The position numbers and the translations under genes were made by a program. A DNA stretch of 64,000 nt from Pectobacterium cacticida (GTDB lineage: Bacteria; Pseudomonadota; Gammaproteobacteria; Enterobacterales; Enterobacteriaceae). Below the pieces are notes generated by a model, which ran no database searches, was not told the DNA's origin, and saw nothing but the letters and a program-made list of their open reading frames with translations. The DNA lies in assembly GCF_036885195.1 (NCBI RefSeq), contig NZ_CP133656.1, forward strand, positions 2,790,001 through 2,854,000, read 5' to 3'. This document shows, one piece after another, positions 25,311 to 34,744 of the stretch (position 1 is the first letter of the stretch; each line of letters begins with the position of its first letter).

Positions 25311-26684
25311 ATGTCTCAACTTCCCTCTTCTACCATTTTTACCGTTAGCCGCCTGAATCAAACGGTTAGACAACTGTTGGAAATGGAAATGGGCCAGATT
25401 TGGCTCTCTGGTGAAATATCCAATCTGTCACAGCCGTCATCCGGTCATTGGTATTTCACGTTAAAAGATGAACGCGCACAGGTGCGTTGCGCTATGTTTC
25501 GCAACAGTAACCGTAAAGTCATGTTTCGTCCGCAAAATGGTCAGCAAGTGCTCATTCGCGCTACCCTCACGCTCTATGAACCTCGTGGTGACTATCAGTT
25601 GCTTGCGGAAAGTATGCAGCCCGCTGGCGACGGCCTGCTACAGCAGCAATTTGAACAACTCAAACAAAAGCTAACCGCTGAGGGGATGTTCGACCAACAG
25701 TTTAAACAAGCGCTCCCCTCCCCAGCCAAACAGGTTGGCGTGATTACGTCAACGAGCGGTGCCGCTTTACATGACATCTTGCAAGTATTGCAGCGCCGCG
25801 ATCCATCACTGCCAGTGGTGGTTTATCCCACGTCGGTGCAAGGTGTAGACGCACCGCTACAGATTGTGCGCGCTATTGAACTGGCTAACCAGAGAGATGA
25901 GTGTGATGTGTTAATCGTCGGGCGCGGCGGCGGCTCGCTGGAAGATCTGTGGAGCTTTAATGATGAACGGGTCGCCCGCGCCATCTTCGCCAGCCACATT
26001 CCTATCGTCAGCGCCGTCGGCCACGAGACCGATGTCACCATCGCCGATTTCGTCGGTGACCTGCGCGCGCCCACACCGTCCGCTGCTGCCGAGTTAGTGA
26101 GTCGTAACCAACTGGAGCTCTTGCGCCAGATCCGGTCCCAGCGCCAGCGGCTGGAAATGGCGATGGATTATTACCTTGCCCAGCGTAACCGGGAATTTAC
26201 TCGTCTGCATCACCGCTTACAGCAGCAGCATCCGCAACTGCGGCTGGCACGTCAGCAGGCACGGTTGGTTAAACTGCGCCAGCGGCTGGATGACGCCATA
26301 CAGCAGCAGCTTCGGCAGACCTCACGCCGAAGCGAACGCTTACAGCAGCGCCTAATGCAACAGCAGCCGCAGACCCGTATTCATCGTGCGCAACAGCGTT
26401 TACAGCAGTTGAGCTATCAGATGCAGAGTGCGGTGGAACGCCAGTTAAATCAGAACAAGCAGAAGCTGGGTATCGCCTGTTCACGGCTAGAAGGCATTAG
26501 CCCACTGGCGACACTGGCGCGCGGCTATACTGTCACTACATTGCCGGGCGGTCAGGTGCTAAAAAATATCGCGCAAGTCACTTCGGGCGAAATATTGACA
26601 ACCCGCTTACAGGATGGTTGGGTTGAAAGTCAGGTCACGACGCAGATTCCGCGTCAGATGACACCTAGCGAGCGTAAAAAATAG
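25311..26684 (+). CDS. xseA: exodeoxyribonuclease VII large subunit XseA
   Basis: The catalytic subunit of exonuclease VII, which degrades single-stranded DNA with XseB. Residues 1-110 form the OB-fold tRNA-anti-like domain (IWLSGEISNLSQPSSGHWYF, cited to 20 residues). The nuclease domain follows (GVITSTSGAALHDIL, RGGGSLEDLWSFN, SAVGHETDVTIADFV), then a long glutamine-rich coiled coil at about 270-390. ATG 25311 gives 457 residues, against 456 in E. coli. Its 3' end overlaps the convergent transporter gene by 31 bp. Confidence 0.95.
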   Translation: MSQLPSSTIFTVSRLNQTVRQLLEMEMGQIWLSGEISNLSQPSSGHWYFTLKDERAQVRCAMFRNSNRKVMFRPQNGQQVLIRATLTLYEPRGDYQLLAESMQPAGDGLLQQQFEQLKQKLTAEGMFDQQFKQALPSPAKQVGVITSTSGAALHDILQVLQRRDPSLPVVVYPTSVQGVDAPLQIVRAIELANQRDECDVLIVGRGGGSLEDLWSFNDERVARAIFASHIPIVSAVGHETDVTIADFVGDLRAPTPSAAAELVSRNQLELLRQIRSQRQRLEMAMDYYLAQRNREFTRLHHRLQQQHPQLRLARQQARLVKLRQRLDDAIQQQLRQTSRRSERLQQRLMQQQPQTRIHRAQQRLQQLSYQMQSAVERQLNQNKQKLGIACSRLEGISPLATLARGYTVTTLPGGQVLKNIAQVTSGEILTTRLQDGWVESQVTTQIPRQMTPSERKK

Positions 26685-27613
26685 AGCCCTAATGCGATGA
26701 CAAAAAACGATCCTGCCGTCGTTAACCCGATGATATTGGCGGCTAGCGTCGCATTCCCCCCCATCGCCCGCGTCATTGCATAGCTGCCCGCCGCCGTTGG
26801 CGTTGAGGAAAACAAAAAGATAATGCCAAGTTCAACACCACGAAAACCCACGAGCCACCCACCTAAAGTCAACAGCCCAGGGACAACCAATAACTTCGCC
26901 ACGGAAGAGAACATCGCGACGTTAGACGAGCGAAACATGCTGCGCCACTCCAGGCTCGCGCCAGCACAGAGTAACGCTAGCGGTAGCGCTAGCGAAGAGA
27001 TAAGGCTACCCGTTTGCTTAATGACAGCAGGTAGCGGCAAATGGCTCTGTGCATAGGCCGCCCCACAAAGCAAACCAATAATCAATGGGTTGGTGACAAT
27101 ACTCCGCAACAGGGTACGCATCGAAATATGTTGATTGGCGGACTGCCGCTGTAAGCTGCGCGTTAGTGTGATGACGGACAACGCATTGAACATAATCACT
27201 GTTACCATCAGATACATAGATCCAATGGCAACCCCTTTATCACCATAAGCGCTCATCGCGAACGCCATGCCCATAATCCCCGTATTAGAACGGAACCCCC
27301 CCTGAACGAATATGCCTCTCTCCGTCGGTTCTTTAACCAGGCGAGTGGCCACTATCTCCAGTAGCAGGAAGGTTGCCAATGTTCCCACCACGCCGTATAT
27401 AATCAGCGGCCATTGTTCTGAGAACGCCTGATGATTGCTTGCAACGCTAAAAAATAATAAACAAGGCAGAGAAAGGTTAAAGACTAACCGCATCGCTGCA
27501 TCGCAGAAACTATCGTTCAATAAATTTAACTTACGCAACGCCACACCGATGAACAGCATGAGTAAGTTAGGCATCGTAACGCCGAACGCAAAACTCCAAT
27601 GTTCCCAGGTCAT
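26654..27613 (-). CDS. AEC-family (auxin efflux carrier-like) transporter
   Basis: A 319-residue integral membrane protein with about ten hydrophobic segments and the halves-with-crossover pattern of the AEC family (bacterial members such as malonate or malate permeases and YfdV). Recognisable segments are MPNLLMLFIGVALRKLNLL, LSLPCLLFFSVA, GGFRSNTGIMGMAFA and ALPLALLCAGASL. ATG 27613 has AAGGA upstream. Substrate unknown. It sits between der and the tail of xseA, not a position I know from E. coli, so it appears inserted into the core order. Its last 31 bp run antiparallel through the end of xseA. Confidence 0.85.
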   Translation of the reverse strand: MTWEHWSFAFGVTMPNLLMLFIGVALRKLNLLNDSFCDAAMRLVFNLSLPCLLFFSVASNHQAFSEQWPLIIYGVVGTLATFLLLEIVATRLVKEPTERGIFVQGGFRSNTGIMGMAFAMSAYGDKGVAIGSMYLMVTVIMFNALSVITLTRSLQRQSANQHISMRTLLRSIVTNPLIIGLLCGAAYAQSHLPLPAVIKQTGSLISSLALPLALLCAGASLEWRSMFRSSNVAMFSSVAKLLVVPGLLTLGGWLVGFRGVELGIIFLFSSTPTAAGSYAMTRAMGGNATLAANIIGLTTAGSFFVIALGLYFLRSLGVI

Positions 27614-27685
27614 GATTTTCCTTGCCAACTCTTCATTTCATCGTTGGAAAAACAGAGCAACTACCGCGAGTTGCCCGTTAATCAC

Positions 27686-29173
27686 TCACTTACCCTTTTT
27701 AATGTGTGACATTAGACGCTTACGTTTGCGTAGCTGGTTTGGCGTCAACGTGTTGCGCTTATCCGCAAAGGGGTTTTCCCCCTCTTTAAACTGAATCCGA
27801 ATCGGCGTTCCCATTACTTTTAGCGAACGGCGGTAGTAGTTCATCAGATAGCGTTTGTAAGAATCCGGCAGATCTTTCACCTGGTTACCGTGGATCACCA
27901 CAATTGGCGGGTTATATCCCCCTGCATGCGCATACTTGAGCTTCACTCGTCGACCTCGCACCATCGGCGGTTGATGTTCATCTGACGCCATTTGCATGAT
28001 GCGCGTTAACATCGCCGTACTAACGCGACGCGTTGCGCACGAGTAGGCTTCAGTTACCGATTCAAAAAGGTTACCTACGCCGCTGCCGTGTAATGCTGAA
28101 ATGAAGTGAACACGTGCAAAATCAATAAAACCGAGGCGGAGATCGAGCGTCTCTTTCACCTGCTCACGCACATCCTGCGACAAACCATCCCACTTGTTTA
28201 CCACAATTACCAGGGAGCGCCCGCTATTCAGGATAAAGCCCAGCAGTGAGAGATCCTGATCGGAAATGCCTTCACGCGCATCAATAACCAACAGGACAAC
28301 ATTGGCATCTTCTATTGCTTGCAATGTCTTGATAACAGAAAATTTCTCTACCGTTTCCGTCACTTTTCCGCGCTTACGTACTCCGGCGGTATCAATAAGA
28401 ATATATTCACGCCCATCGCGCACCATGGGGATATAGACACTGTCGCGCGTAGTACCCGGCATGTCGTATACCACCACGCGCTCTTCACCTAAAATACGGT
28501 TTGTCAACGTGGACTTACCTACGTTTGGTCGACCGACAATCGCCAGTTTGATCGGCAAATCTTCAGGATTGAAATCATCTTCCACCGCGTCATCGCTGAC
28601 CTTGCTTTGCGCTTCGCGCTCAGCCCAGTAAGCCGCATTCTCTTCTTCTTCTGTTAACTCAACGGGTTCTTCGACTTTATCTTGTACAAACGGCAGTAGG
28701 ACTGTCTCTAGCAGCGATGTCACGCCACGGCCATGAGATGCGGCGATGGCATAGACATCCCCCATCCCCAGCGAATAAAAATCTGCCGTGACCGTATCTG
28801 GATCAAGGCCATCGGTTTTATTCGCGACCAGCACCGTCGTCTTTTCGCGACTGCGCAAATGCTTGGCAATGCCTTCATCCGCTGGCATTAATCCCGCGCG
28901 GGCATCCACCATGAACAACACAATATCGGCTTCCTCAATCGCGACTAACGATTGTCCAGCCATACGCATTTCTACACCATCCTCCGTGCCGTCAATGCCA
29001 CCGGTATCAACGATGATAAATTCATGGCCCTCTACTTCTGCACGCCCATACTTGCGGTCGCGTGTCAGCCCGGGAAAATCCGCCACCAGTGCATCACGCG
29101 TGCGTGTTAAGCGATTAAACAGCGTGGATTTCCCCACATTCGGACGCCCGACCAGCGCGACGACAGGTATCAT
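27686..29173 (-). CDS. der: ribosome biogenesis GTPase Der (EngA)
   Basis: An essential tandem-GTPase for 50S assembly. The 495-residue protein has two G domains, each starting VGRPNVGKSTL (residues ~7-18 and ~210). It has matching DTGG/DTAG and NKxD motifs (VANKTDGLD, VVNKWDGLS) and a C-terminal KH-like domain (KYAHAGGYNPPIVVIHGNQV, cited to 20 residues). The acidic linker between the G domains (TEEEENAAYWAEREAQ) is typical. It is the last gene of the ispG/hisS-to-der block on this strand. Confidence 0.96.
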   Translation of the reverse strand: MIPVVALVGRPNVGKSTLFNRLTRTRDALVADFPGLTRDRKYGRAEVEGHEFIIVDTGGIDGTEDGVEMRMAGQSLVAIEEADIVLFMVDARAGLMPADEGIAKHLRSREKTTVLVANKTDGLDPDTVTADFYSLGMGDVYAIAASHGRGVTSLLETVLLPFVQDKVEEPVELTEEEENAAYWAEREAQSKVSDDAVEDDFNPEDLPIKLAIVGRPNVGKSTLTNRILGEERVVVYDMPGTTRDSVYIPMVRDGREYILIDTAGVRKRGKVTETVEKFSVIKTLQAIEDANVVLLVIDAREGISDQDLSLLGFILNSGRSLVIVVNKWDGLSQDVREQVKETLDLRLGFIDFARVHFISALHGSGVGNLFESVTEAYSCATRRVSTAMLTRIMQMASDEHQPPMVRGRRVKLKYAHAGGYNPPIVVIHGNQVKDLPDSYKRYLMNYYRRSLKVMGTPIRIQFKEGENPFADKRNTLTPNQLRKRKRLMSHIKKGK

Positions 29174-29229
29174 TATTACAACCTCATTACTTATATTTCA
29201 GTATGTTACAGCGAATTACTCGCTGACAA

Positions 29230-29268
29230 TAAAAAGACGAAACGGCCCCTGAAAATATCAGGAGCCGT
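29230..29268 (-). terminator. terminator between bamB and der
   Basis: On the minus strand ACGGCTCCTGA and TCAGGGGCCGT form an 11-bp stem with one mismatch (29242-29252 and 29258-29268), followed by TTCGTCTTTTT. It should partly separate bamB from der transcription. Confidence 0.75.
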
Positions 29269-29317
29269 TGTGGGAACGCCGCCAAAAGTGCGGCGCGCCA
29301 AATCCATACAGCATTAT

Positions 29318-30499
29318 TTAACGAGTGAACGCGTAAACATCACCATTTCTTGATTGAATCAATAATTTATCGCTGGCGACTACAGGTTTACTCAGGAAAC
29401 CAGAGCTATCCACTTTTTGCTGCGCCACAAAGCGGCCATCTGCCGTATTCAGCCAATGCAGATAACCTTCGGTATCACCTACAACCAAATAACCATTGTA
29501 CAATACCGGTGCCGTCAAACCGCGATGGAGCAGATCGCTTTGTCGCCACAGGCTAACGCCACCATTAGTGCTCAATGCAATTACCCGGTCATCCTGATCG
29601 ACCAGATAGATGCGATCGCCGTCAATGATGAAATCATGTACTGAACCGATTTCACGCTTCCACAACATCTGCCCGGAGCGCAGATCCAGCGCGGTCATGT
29701 TGCCATTGTAGCCCAGCGCATAGACCACTTCACCCACCACTACAGGCGTCGTGTCGACATCGTTCAGGCGATCGATTTCGGTCGCGCCACTTGGCTGCGA
29801 AATACGTTGCTGCCAAATCAATTGACCTTGGTTGATCAGCACCGCATTCACCCGGCCATTGTCCCCCCCGACAATCGCCGCACCAAATGCGGTCGTGGGC
29901 GCCGATTCGCCGCGCAGAGACAATGTTGGCATATCCAGATTGACGCTCCATTTGATAGTGCCATCTGCCTCATTCAATGCCTGCAATATGCCATTACTCG
30001 TGTGTATCAGCACGACACCATCACTGACTACAGGGCGAGACAGCGCTTCACCAGCTACTCTCGTCTGCCATACCGACGAGCCATCTTCGGTGTTAAGCGC
30101 ATACACTTGTGCCTTTTCACTGCCGATATAGACATGATTCCCTGCTACCGTAACGCCCCCCGACAGCAGCGCTGGATTGTTACGAGAGAAGAAATTGGTT
30201 TTCTCGGAAAGATCGACTCGCCAAATCTCTTTACCGTCATTCAGATCCATCGCCTTTACCGTACCGCGACGATCGGCAGCAAAAACACGATCGCCTTGCC
30301 ATGCAGGATGAAGATTAGAATAAAACTCGCCAATGCCGCTCCCCACAGCGCTGTTCCACACTTTGGTCGGTGTAAACTGATTTTCCACCTGCGGCAGTGG
30401 GGACATCGTGACAACATCTTCTTCGCTGTTAAACAGCGAACATCCGCTTAGCAGGGCAACAGAAACCACGCCTACCAACAGTGTTTTACGCAATTGCAT
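29318..30499 (-). CDS. bamB: outer membrane assembly lipoprotein BamB
   Basis: The beta-propeller lipoprotein of the BAM complex that inserts beta-barrel proteins into the outer membrane. The 393-residue precursor has a lipobox (VALLSGCSLF, Cys about residue 20) and a body of repeated PQQ-like blades (VYALNTEDGSSVWQTRV, GNMTALDLRSGQMLWKRE). Its neighbours yfgM (10 bp upstream) and hisS make up the conserved hisS-yfgM-bamB block. A terminator follows. Confidence 0.96.
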   Translation of the reverse strand: MQLRKTLLVGVVSVALLSGCSLFNSEEDVVTMSPLPQVENQFTPTKVWNSAVGSGIGEFYSNLHPAWQGDRVFAADRRGTVKAMDLNDGKEIWRVDLSEKTNFFSRNNPALLSGGVTVAGNHVYIGSEKAQVYALNTEDGSSVWQTRVAGEALSRPVVSDGVVLIHTSNGILQALNEADGTIKWSVNLDMPTLSLRGESAPTTAFGAAIVGGDNGRVNAVLINQGQLIWQQRISQPSGATEIDRLNDVDTTPVVVGEVVYALGYNGNMTALDLRSGQMLWKREIGSVHDFIIDGDRIYLVDQDDRVIALSTNGGVSLWRQSDLLHRGLTAPVLYNGYLVVGDTEGYLHWLNTADGRFVAQQKVDSSGFLSKPVVASDKLLIQSRNGDVYAFTR

Positions 30500-30509
30500 G
30501 GAATTCCTC

Positions 30510-31130
30510 TTAGCTGGACAGGTTGTTCAGTTTCATACGCAGTAGCGCTTGCTGTGCCTGCGATGGATTGGAAGACAGTCCTTTATTATAGGCCTCACGC
30601 GCCGCCTGATTATCGCCCTTACTCACCAGAATATCGCCACGCACCTCCGCGACCTGCGAAGCCCAGCCTTCCAGCTTAATGGCATCCAACGTCTTCAGCG
30701 CGTCATCGGCTTTATTTTCCTGTAGCTGCACCCGCGCCAAACGCAGATTGATCACTGCCAGCAGATCTGGATCTTTGGTCTGGGATTGCGCGTGCACCAA
30801 TTGTTGCTCTGCTTTAGCAAACGCTTTTTGATCAACATAATGACGAGCCAGTTCCAGAGATGCCAACGCGCCATAGGCGTTCTTATTCTCCGCCGTGAAT
30901 TTCTCAGCGGCGGCAATCGCATCAGCTTTGCCGTCGACTAATTGCTCCGTCAGTTGCTGATATTCCGCAGAAGCGGCTAGCACGTTATCATTTTGATGGC
31001 TTTGCCAGAAACGCCAGCCAACCAGCGCACCGACTCCCAGCACAACGCCAACAACGAGCGCCTTTCCGTTCTCCGCGAGGAAACGTCGTAGCGCATCAAC
31101 CTGTTCATTCTCTGTGGTATAGACTTCCAC
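30510..31130 (-). CDS. yfgM: YfgM, ancillary SecYEG translocon subunit
   Basis: A 206-residue inner-membrane protein. The short cytoplasmic N-terminus (MEVYTTENEQVDALRRFL) is followed by one membrane helix at about 24-43 (ALVVGVVLGVGALVGWRFW) and a periplasmic TPR-like domain. In E. coli YfgM associates with PpiD at the Sec translocon and affects the Rcs stress response. It starts 13 bp after hisS and precedes bamB by 10 bp, so it is part of the same transcript. Confidence 0.93.
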   Translation of the reverse strand: MEVYTTENEQVDALRRFLAENGKALVVGVVLGVGALVGWRFWQSHQNDNVLAASAEYQQLTEQLVDGKADAIAAAEKFTAENKNAYGALASLELARHYVDQKAFAKAEQQLVHAQSQTKDPDLLAVINLRLARVQLQENKADDALKTLDAIKLEGWASQVAEVRGDILVSKGDNQAAREAYNKGLSSNPSQAQQALLRMKLNNLSS

Positions 31131-31143
31131 GGTGTCCCTCTCC

Positions 31144-32418
31144 TCAATTCAGTAACGTTGCCAGTCGAGATGCGACATCGGCCTGCGCCAATGTATCCTG
31201 ATCGCCAGTGCTCAGATTTTTAATCACCACTTGACTCGCCGCTACTTCATTTTCGCCCAACACCAGCGCGAAACGCGCGCCCCATTTGTCAGCGCGGGCA
31301 AACTGTTTCTTAAAGTTGCCGCCGCCATAATTAATCATCAGCTTCAACTGCGGCAGAACATCACGTAATTTCTCTGCCAATTGCATCGCGGCAACCTGCG
31401 TCCCCGCACCGGAAGAAATCAGGTAGACGTCTACGCTTGGCTGCGCCTTGAAATCCGGGTTTACTGATTGAACTAATAGAACCAGACGCTCCAGCCCCAT
31501 AGCAAAACCGACAGCGGGTGTCGCATGTCCCCCCAGTTGCTCGACCATGCCGTCATAGCGCCCACCGGCACAGACCGTACCCTGAGCGCCCAGGCTGGTG
31601 GTCACCCATTCAAATACCGTACGATTGTAATAATCCAAACCGCGAACCAAACGCGGATTAACGGTATATGGGATACCACACTGCGTTAAAAGTTCACCTA
31701 ATGCCTCAAAGTGCGCACGCGATTCATCATCCAGATAATCTGTCAACACCGGCGCGTCATCTAACAGTTTTTGAATCTGCGGATTTTTAGTATCCAGAAC
31801 GCGTAACGGGTTGGTATACATCCGACGTAGGCAGTCTTCATCCAGCAGCTCTTTATGCTGCTCAAGGAATGCAACCAGCGCCTCGCGATAGCGGGCGCGA
31901 GCGTCTAACGAACCAATTGAGTTTAGTTCCAGCTTTACGTGATCGGCAATACCCAAGACGCGCCACCAGCGAGCCGTCATCAGGATCAATTCAGCATCAA
32001 TATCAGGCCCTTGCAGTCCAAAAACTTCACAGCCCAACTGATGAAATTGGCGATAGCGCCCTTTTTGTGGGCGTTCATGGCGGAACATCGGCCCGATATA
32101 CCATAGCCGCTGCTCCTGATTGTAGAGAATACCGTGTTCAATGCCGGCACGAACACAAGATGCGGTATTCTCAGGACGTAACGTCAGGCTATCGCCATTG
32201 CGGTCGTCAAAGGTATACATTTCCTTTTCAACCACATCGGTTACTTCTCCAATCGCACGTTTAAACAGCGATGTCTGCTCAACAATCGGTGTACGGATCT
32301 CACTATAGCCGTAGCTACTGAGTACGTTCTTCAGGCTGTTTTCAATACGCTGCCACAACGCCGTTTCGGCTGGCAGGTAATCGTTCATACCGCGAATGGC
32401 TTGAATATTTTTTGCCAC
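31144..32418 (-). CDS. hisS: histidyl-tRNA synthetase HisS
   Basis: A class II aminoacyl-tRNA synthetase of 424 residues charging tRNA-His. Motif 1 is near residues 40-60 (IRTPIVEQTSLFKRAIGE), motif 2 near 110-125 (MFRHERPQKGRYRQFHQ), the histidine-specific block LVRGLDYYNRTVFEWV is around 258, and motif 3 is AVGFAMGLERL. The C-terminal anticodon-binding domain starts near 325. Length and ends match E. coli HisS (424). Confidence 0.97.
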   Translation of the reverse strand: MAKNIQAIRGMNDYLPAETALWQRIENSLKNVLSSYGYSEIRTPIVEQTSLFKRAIGEVTDVVEKEMYTFDDRNGDSLTLRPENTASCVRAGIEHGILYNQEQRLWYIGPMFRHERPQKGRYRQFHQLGCEVFGLQGPDIDAELILMTARWWRVLGIADHVKLELNSIGSLDARARYREALVAFLEQHKELLDEDCLRRMYTNPLRVLDTKNPQIQKLLDDAPVLTDYLDDESRAHFEALGELLTQCGIPYTVNPRLVRGLDYYNRTVFEWVTTSLGAQGTVCAGGRYDGMVEQLGGHATPAVGFAMGLERLVLLVQSVNPDFKAQPSVDVYLISSGAGTQVAAMQLAEKLRDVLPQLKLMINYGGGNFKKQFARADKWGARFALVLGENEVAASQVVIKNLSTGDQDTLAQADVASRLATLLN

Positions 32419-32562
32419 GTCAGTTCTCTATGCCTTTGTCAAAAAATAAACCCGATTATAGAAGGGTTGCCGCCGTATCTTCAATGCGGGACATCCTCAT
32501 CGGGTTCAGGAACCGTGAATTCTACGAGTGATGGCACACCACCCACGGTCACGCTTGTAACA

Positions 32563-33684
32563 TTATTTATCTACCAGATTGATGGCAATGCGTTGATTTC
32601 CGTCCATCATCGAGGCTTTTGCGCGAATCTTAGCCTCTAATTGATCGATCATTTGCTCATTATCGAAGCGTTCTCTCTGCCGCACACCATCTTCGTAGAA
32701 ACCGCTCTTATTGTGCCCACCCGTAACGCCGATCGTAGACACCAGCGCCTCACCAGGACCGTTCACCACGCAACCGATAATCGAAACATCCATCGGCGTA
32801 ATAATGTCTTCCAAGCGCTGCTCAAGTGCGTTCACCGTGCCTATTACATCGAATTCCTGGCGCGAACAGGTCGGGCAAGCTATGAAATTGATTCCCCGTG
32901 AACGAATGCGCAGTGACTTCAGGATATCGAAGCCAACCTTTACCTCTTCGACCGGATCGGCCGCCAGAGAAATACGCAGCGTGTCGCCAATGCCCTCAGA
33001 CAATAGCAAACCGAGACCGATTGCCGATTTTACCGCACCACTACGAGCGCCTCCTGCCTCAGTAATACCGAGGTGCAATGGCTGATCGATGCGTGCAGCC
33101 AGCAGGCGATAAGATTGCACAGCAAGAAAAACATCCGAGGCTTTAACACTGACCTTGAACTGATCGAAATTCAGGCGGTCGAGAATGTCGACATGACGCA
33201 TCGCCGATTCAAGTAACGCTTCCGGCGTTGGCTCACCATATTTTTCCTGCAAATCCTTTTCCAATGAGCCGCCGTTGACTCCGATGCGGATAGGAATATT
33301 TTTATCACGGGCGCAGTCGACAACCGAACGAATACGCGCTTCATTACCGATGTTACCGGGGTTAATACGTAAACAGTCAACACCGTATTCAGCTACTTTT
33401 AACGCGATGCGGTAGTCAAAATGGATGTCGGCGACAAGCGGAACATTCACTTGCTGTTTGATGAGCCTGAAGGCTTCGGCCGCCTCCATGGTGGGCACAG
33501 AGACACGAACAATATCGACGCCCACACGCTCCAGCGATTTGATTTGTTTGACAGTCGCATCAACATCTGTGGTTCGGGTATTCGTCATGGATTGCACCGC
33601 GATCGGCGCACCATCACCTACAGGCACCTTGCCGACGTAAATTCGTTTTGATTTTCGACGGGTTATGGGTGCAGCGTTATGCAT
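32563..33684 (-). CDS. ispG: 4-hydroxy-3-methylbut-2-enyl diphosphate synthase IspG
   Basis: A [4Fe-4S] enzyme of the MEP isoprenoid pathway (EC 1.17.7.x). The 373 residues hold an N-terminal TIM barrel (QSMTNTRTTDVDATVKQI, VADIHFDYRIAL, GVNGGSLEKDL) and a C-terminal cluster domain with the ligands in CPTCSRQEFD and GCVVNGPGE. Its cluster must come from whichever Fe-S assembly system remains, which is notable because the isc genes 8 kb away are mostly deleted. rodZ lies upstream and hisS downstream. Confidence 0.97.
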   Translation of the reverse strand: MHNAAPITRRKSKRIYVGKVPVGDGAPIAVQSMTNTRTTDVDATVKQIKSLERVGVDIVRVSVPTMEAAEAFRLIKQQVNVPLVADIHFDYRIALKVAEYGVDCLRINPGNIGNEARIRSVVDCARDKNIPIRIGVNGGSLEKDLQEKYGEPTPEALLESAMRHVDILDRLNFDQFKVSVKASDVFLAVQSYRLLAARIDQPLHLGITEAGGARSGAVKSAIGLGLLLSEGIGDTLRISLAADPVEEVKVGFDILKSLRIRSRGINFIACPTCSRQEFDVIGTVNALEQRLEDIITPMDVSIIGCVVNGPGEALVSTIGVTGGHNKSGFYEDGVRQRERFDNEQMIDQLEAKIRAKASMMDGNQRIAINLVDK

Positions 33685-33724
33685 GACTTCATCTCCAACA
33701 TTGCGGTCTTACCTGAACAACTCG

Positions 33725-34744
33725 TTATTCTGCGGTCAGCGTCAAGCGAGCAACCTGACTGCTGCGCACAAAGCGGCTGAGATTGACCGGCTTGCCCTGA
33801 AATTGAATTTGTACCGCAGACGGTGCACCAATTTTAAGCTTATAGGGTGACTGACCGTCCAGATTCAACGTGCCGCCACTGCGCTGTAGCCCGCTGTACA
33901 ATTTCTTACCGCTGGCATCCGTGACCTCCAACCAACAATCGGCCGAAAACGTCATCATTATTGCATGCTCAGCAGAAACCGGATGTTCATTCGCTGCCGC
34001 ATCCGTCGCGGGTGCGACCGCAGCGGCTCCTAACAAGGTATTTCTCTCATTTTGTGGCTGTACGGCACTTTCCGACGCAGTCATCGGGCCAGGCGGTAAC
34101 ATTGGCGCTTCAGATGAGGACGGTACAGTAGTAGTAGAAGATGCGGCAGGAGGCGACACCGCGTCAATTTCGGAATGCTCGGCGGGCGCAGCAACCGACG
34201 TCGCAGCGGCATTCGGTGCGGCTTCCTGTGGCAGGGGCGCGCTATTATTTATTAGTGGAATAGGCTGTTCTTCCATTTGTCCTTGAAGCGTGCTGGCGTG
34301 ATCGACCATGTTGCTGATTTCCGCCTGCTGAGCCTGATGGTTTTGCCACCACCATGCGCCCGTTAGACCTAGAACCACCAATACAACCAGCCAGGTGATC
34401 ATCATCAGCCAATTATCACGCTTCTTGCGGCTTTTCTTCAGCGAAAAACTCTGCATGGGAGAAACGGAGATCGACTTAGCAATAGCCTGATTATCTAGGG
34501 CAGGGAGCAGTTCATCTTCGGGCAAATGCACCAGTTTGGCATAAGAGCGGATATAGCCGCGTAGGAATGTCGGCGCTAAATCGGCAGGTGTTGTACCCTC
34601 TTCAATATCACGTACCGTGGTAATTTTCAGGCACAAACGCTCGGCAATGATTTGCTGGGTAAACCCAAGGCGCTCACGAGCTTCACGTAGTCGCTCTCCG
34701 GGTAGTTTTGCTTCAGTTTTATCTTGGGGGGCTTCAGTATTCAT
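33725..34744 (-). CDS. rodZ: cell-shape protein RodZ
   Basis: A bitopic membrane protein linking MreB to the elongation machinery. The 339 residues hold an N-terminal Cro-type HTH (residues ~15-85, LREARERLGFTQQIIAERL), a basic juxtamembrane patch (KKSRKKRDN), one membrane helix (WLMMITWLVVLVVLGLTGAW) and a Pro/Ala/Ser-rich linker. A C-terminal beta domain (FSADCWLEVTDASGKKLYSG, cited to 20 residues) completes it. Its start overlaps the end of pilW by 11 bp. Confidence 0.95.
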   Translation of the reverse strand: MNTEAPQDKTEAKLPGERLREARERLGFTQQIIAERLCLKITTVRDIEEGTTPADLAPTFLRGYIRSYAKLVHLPEDELLPALDNQAIAKSISVSPMQSFSLKKSRKKRDNWLMMITWLVVLVVLGLTGAWWWQNHQAQQAEISNMVDHASTLQGQMEEQPIPLINNSAPLPQEAAPNAAATSVAAPAEHSEIDAVSPPAASSTTTVPSSSEAPMLPPGPMTASESAVQPQNERNTLLGAAAVAPATDAAANEHPVSAEHAIMMTFSADCWLEVTDASGKKLYSGLQRSGGTLNLDGQSPYKLKIGAPSAVQIQFQGKPVNLSRFVRSSQVARLTLTAE

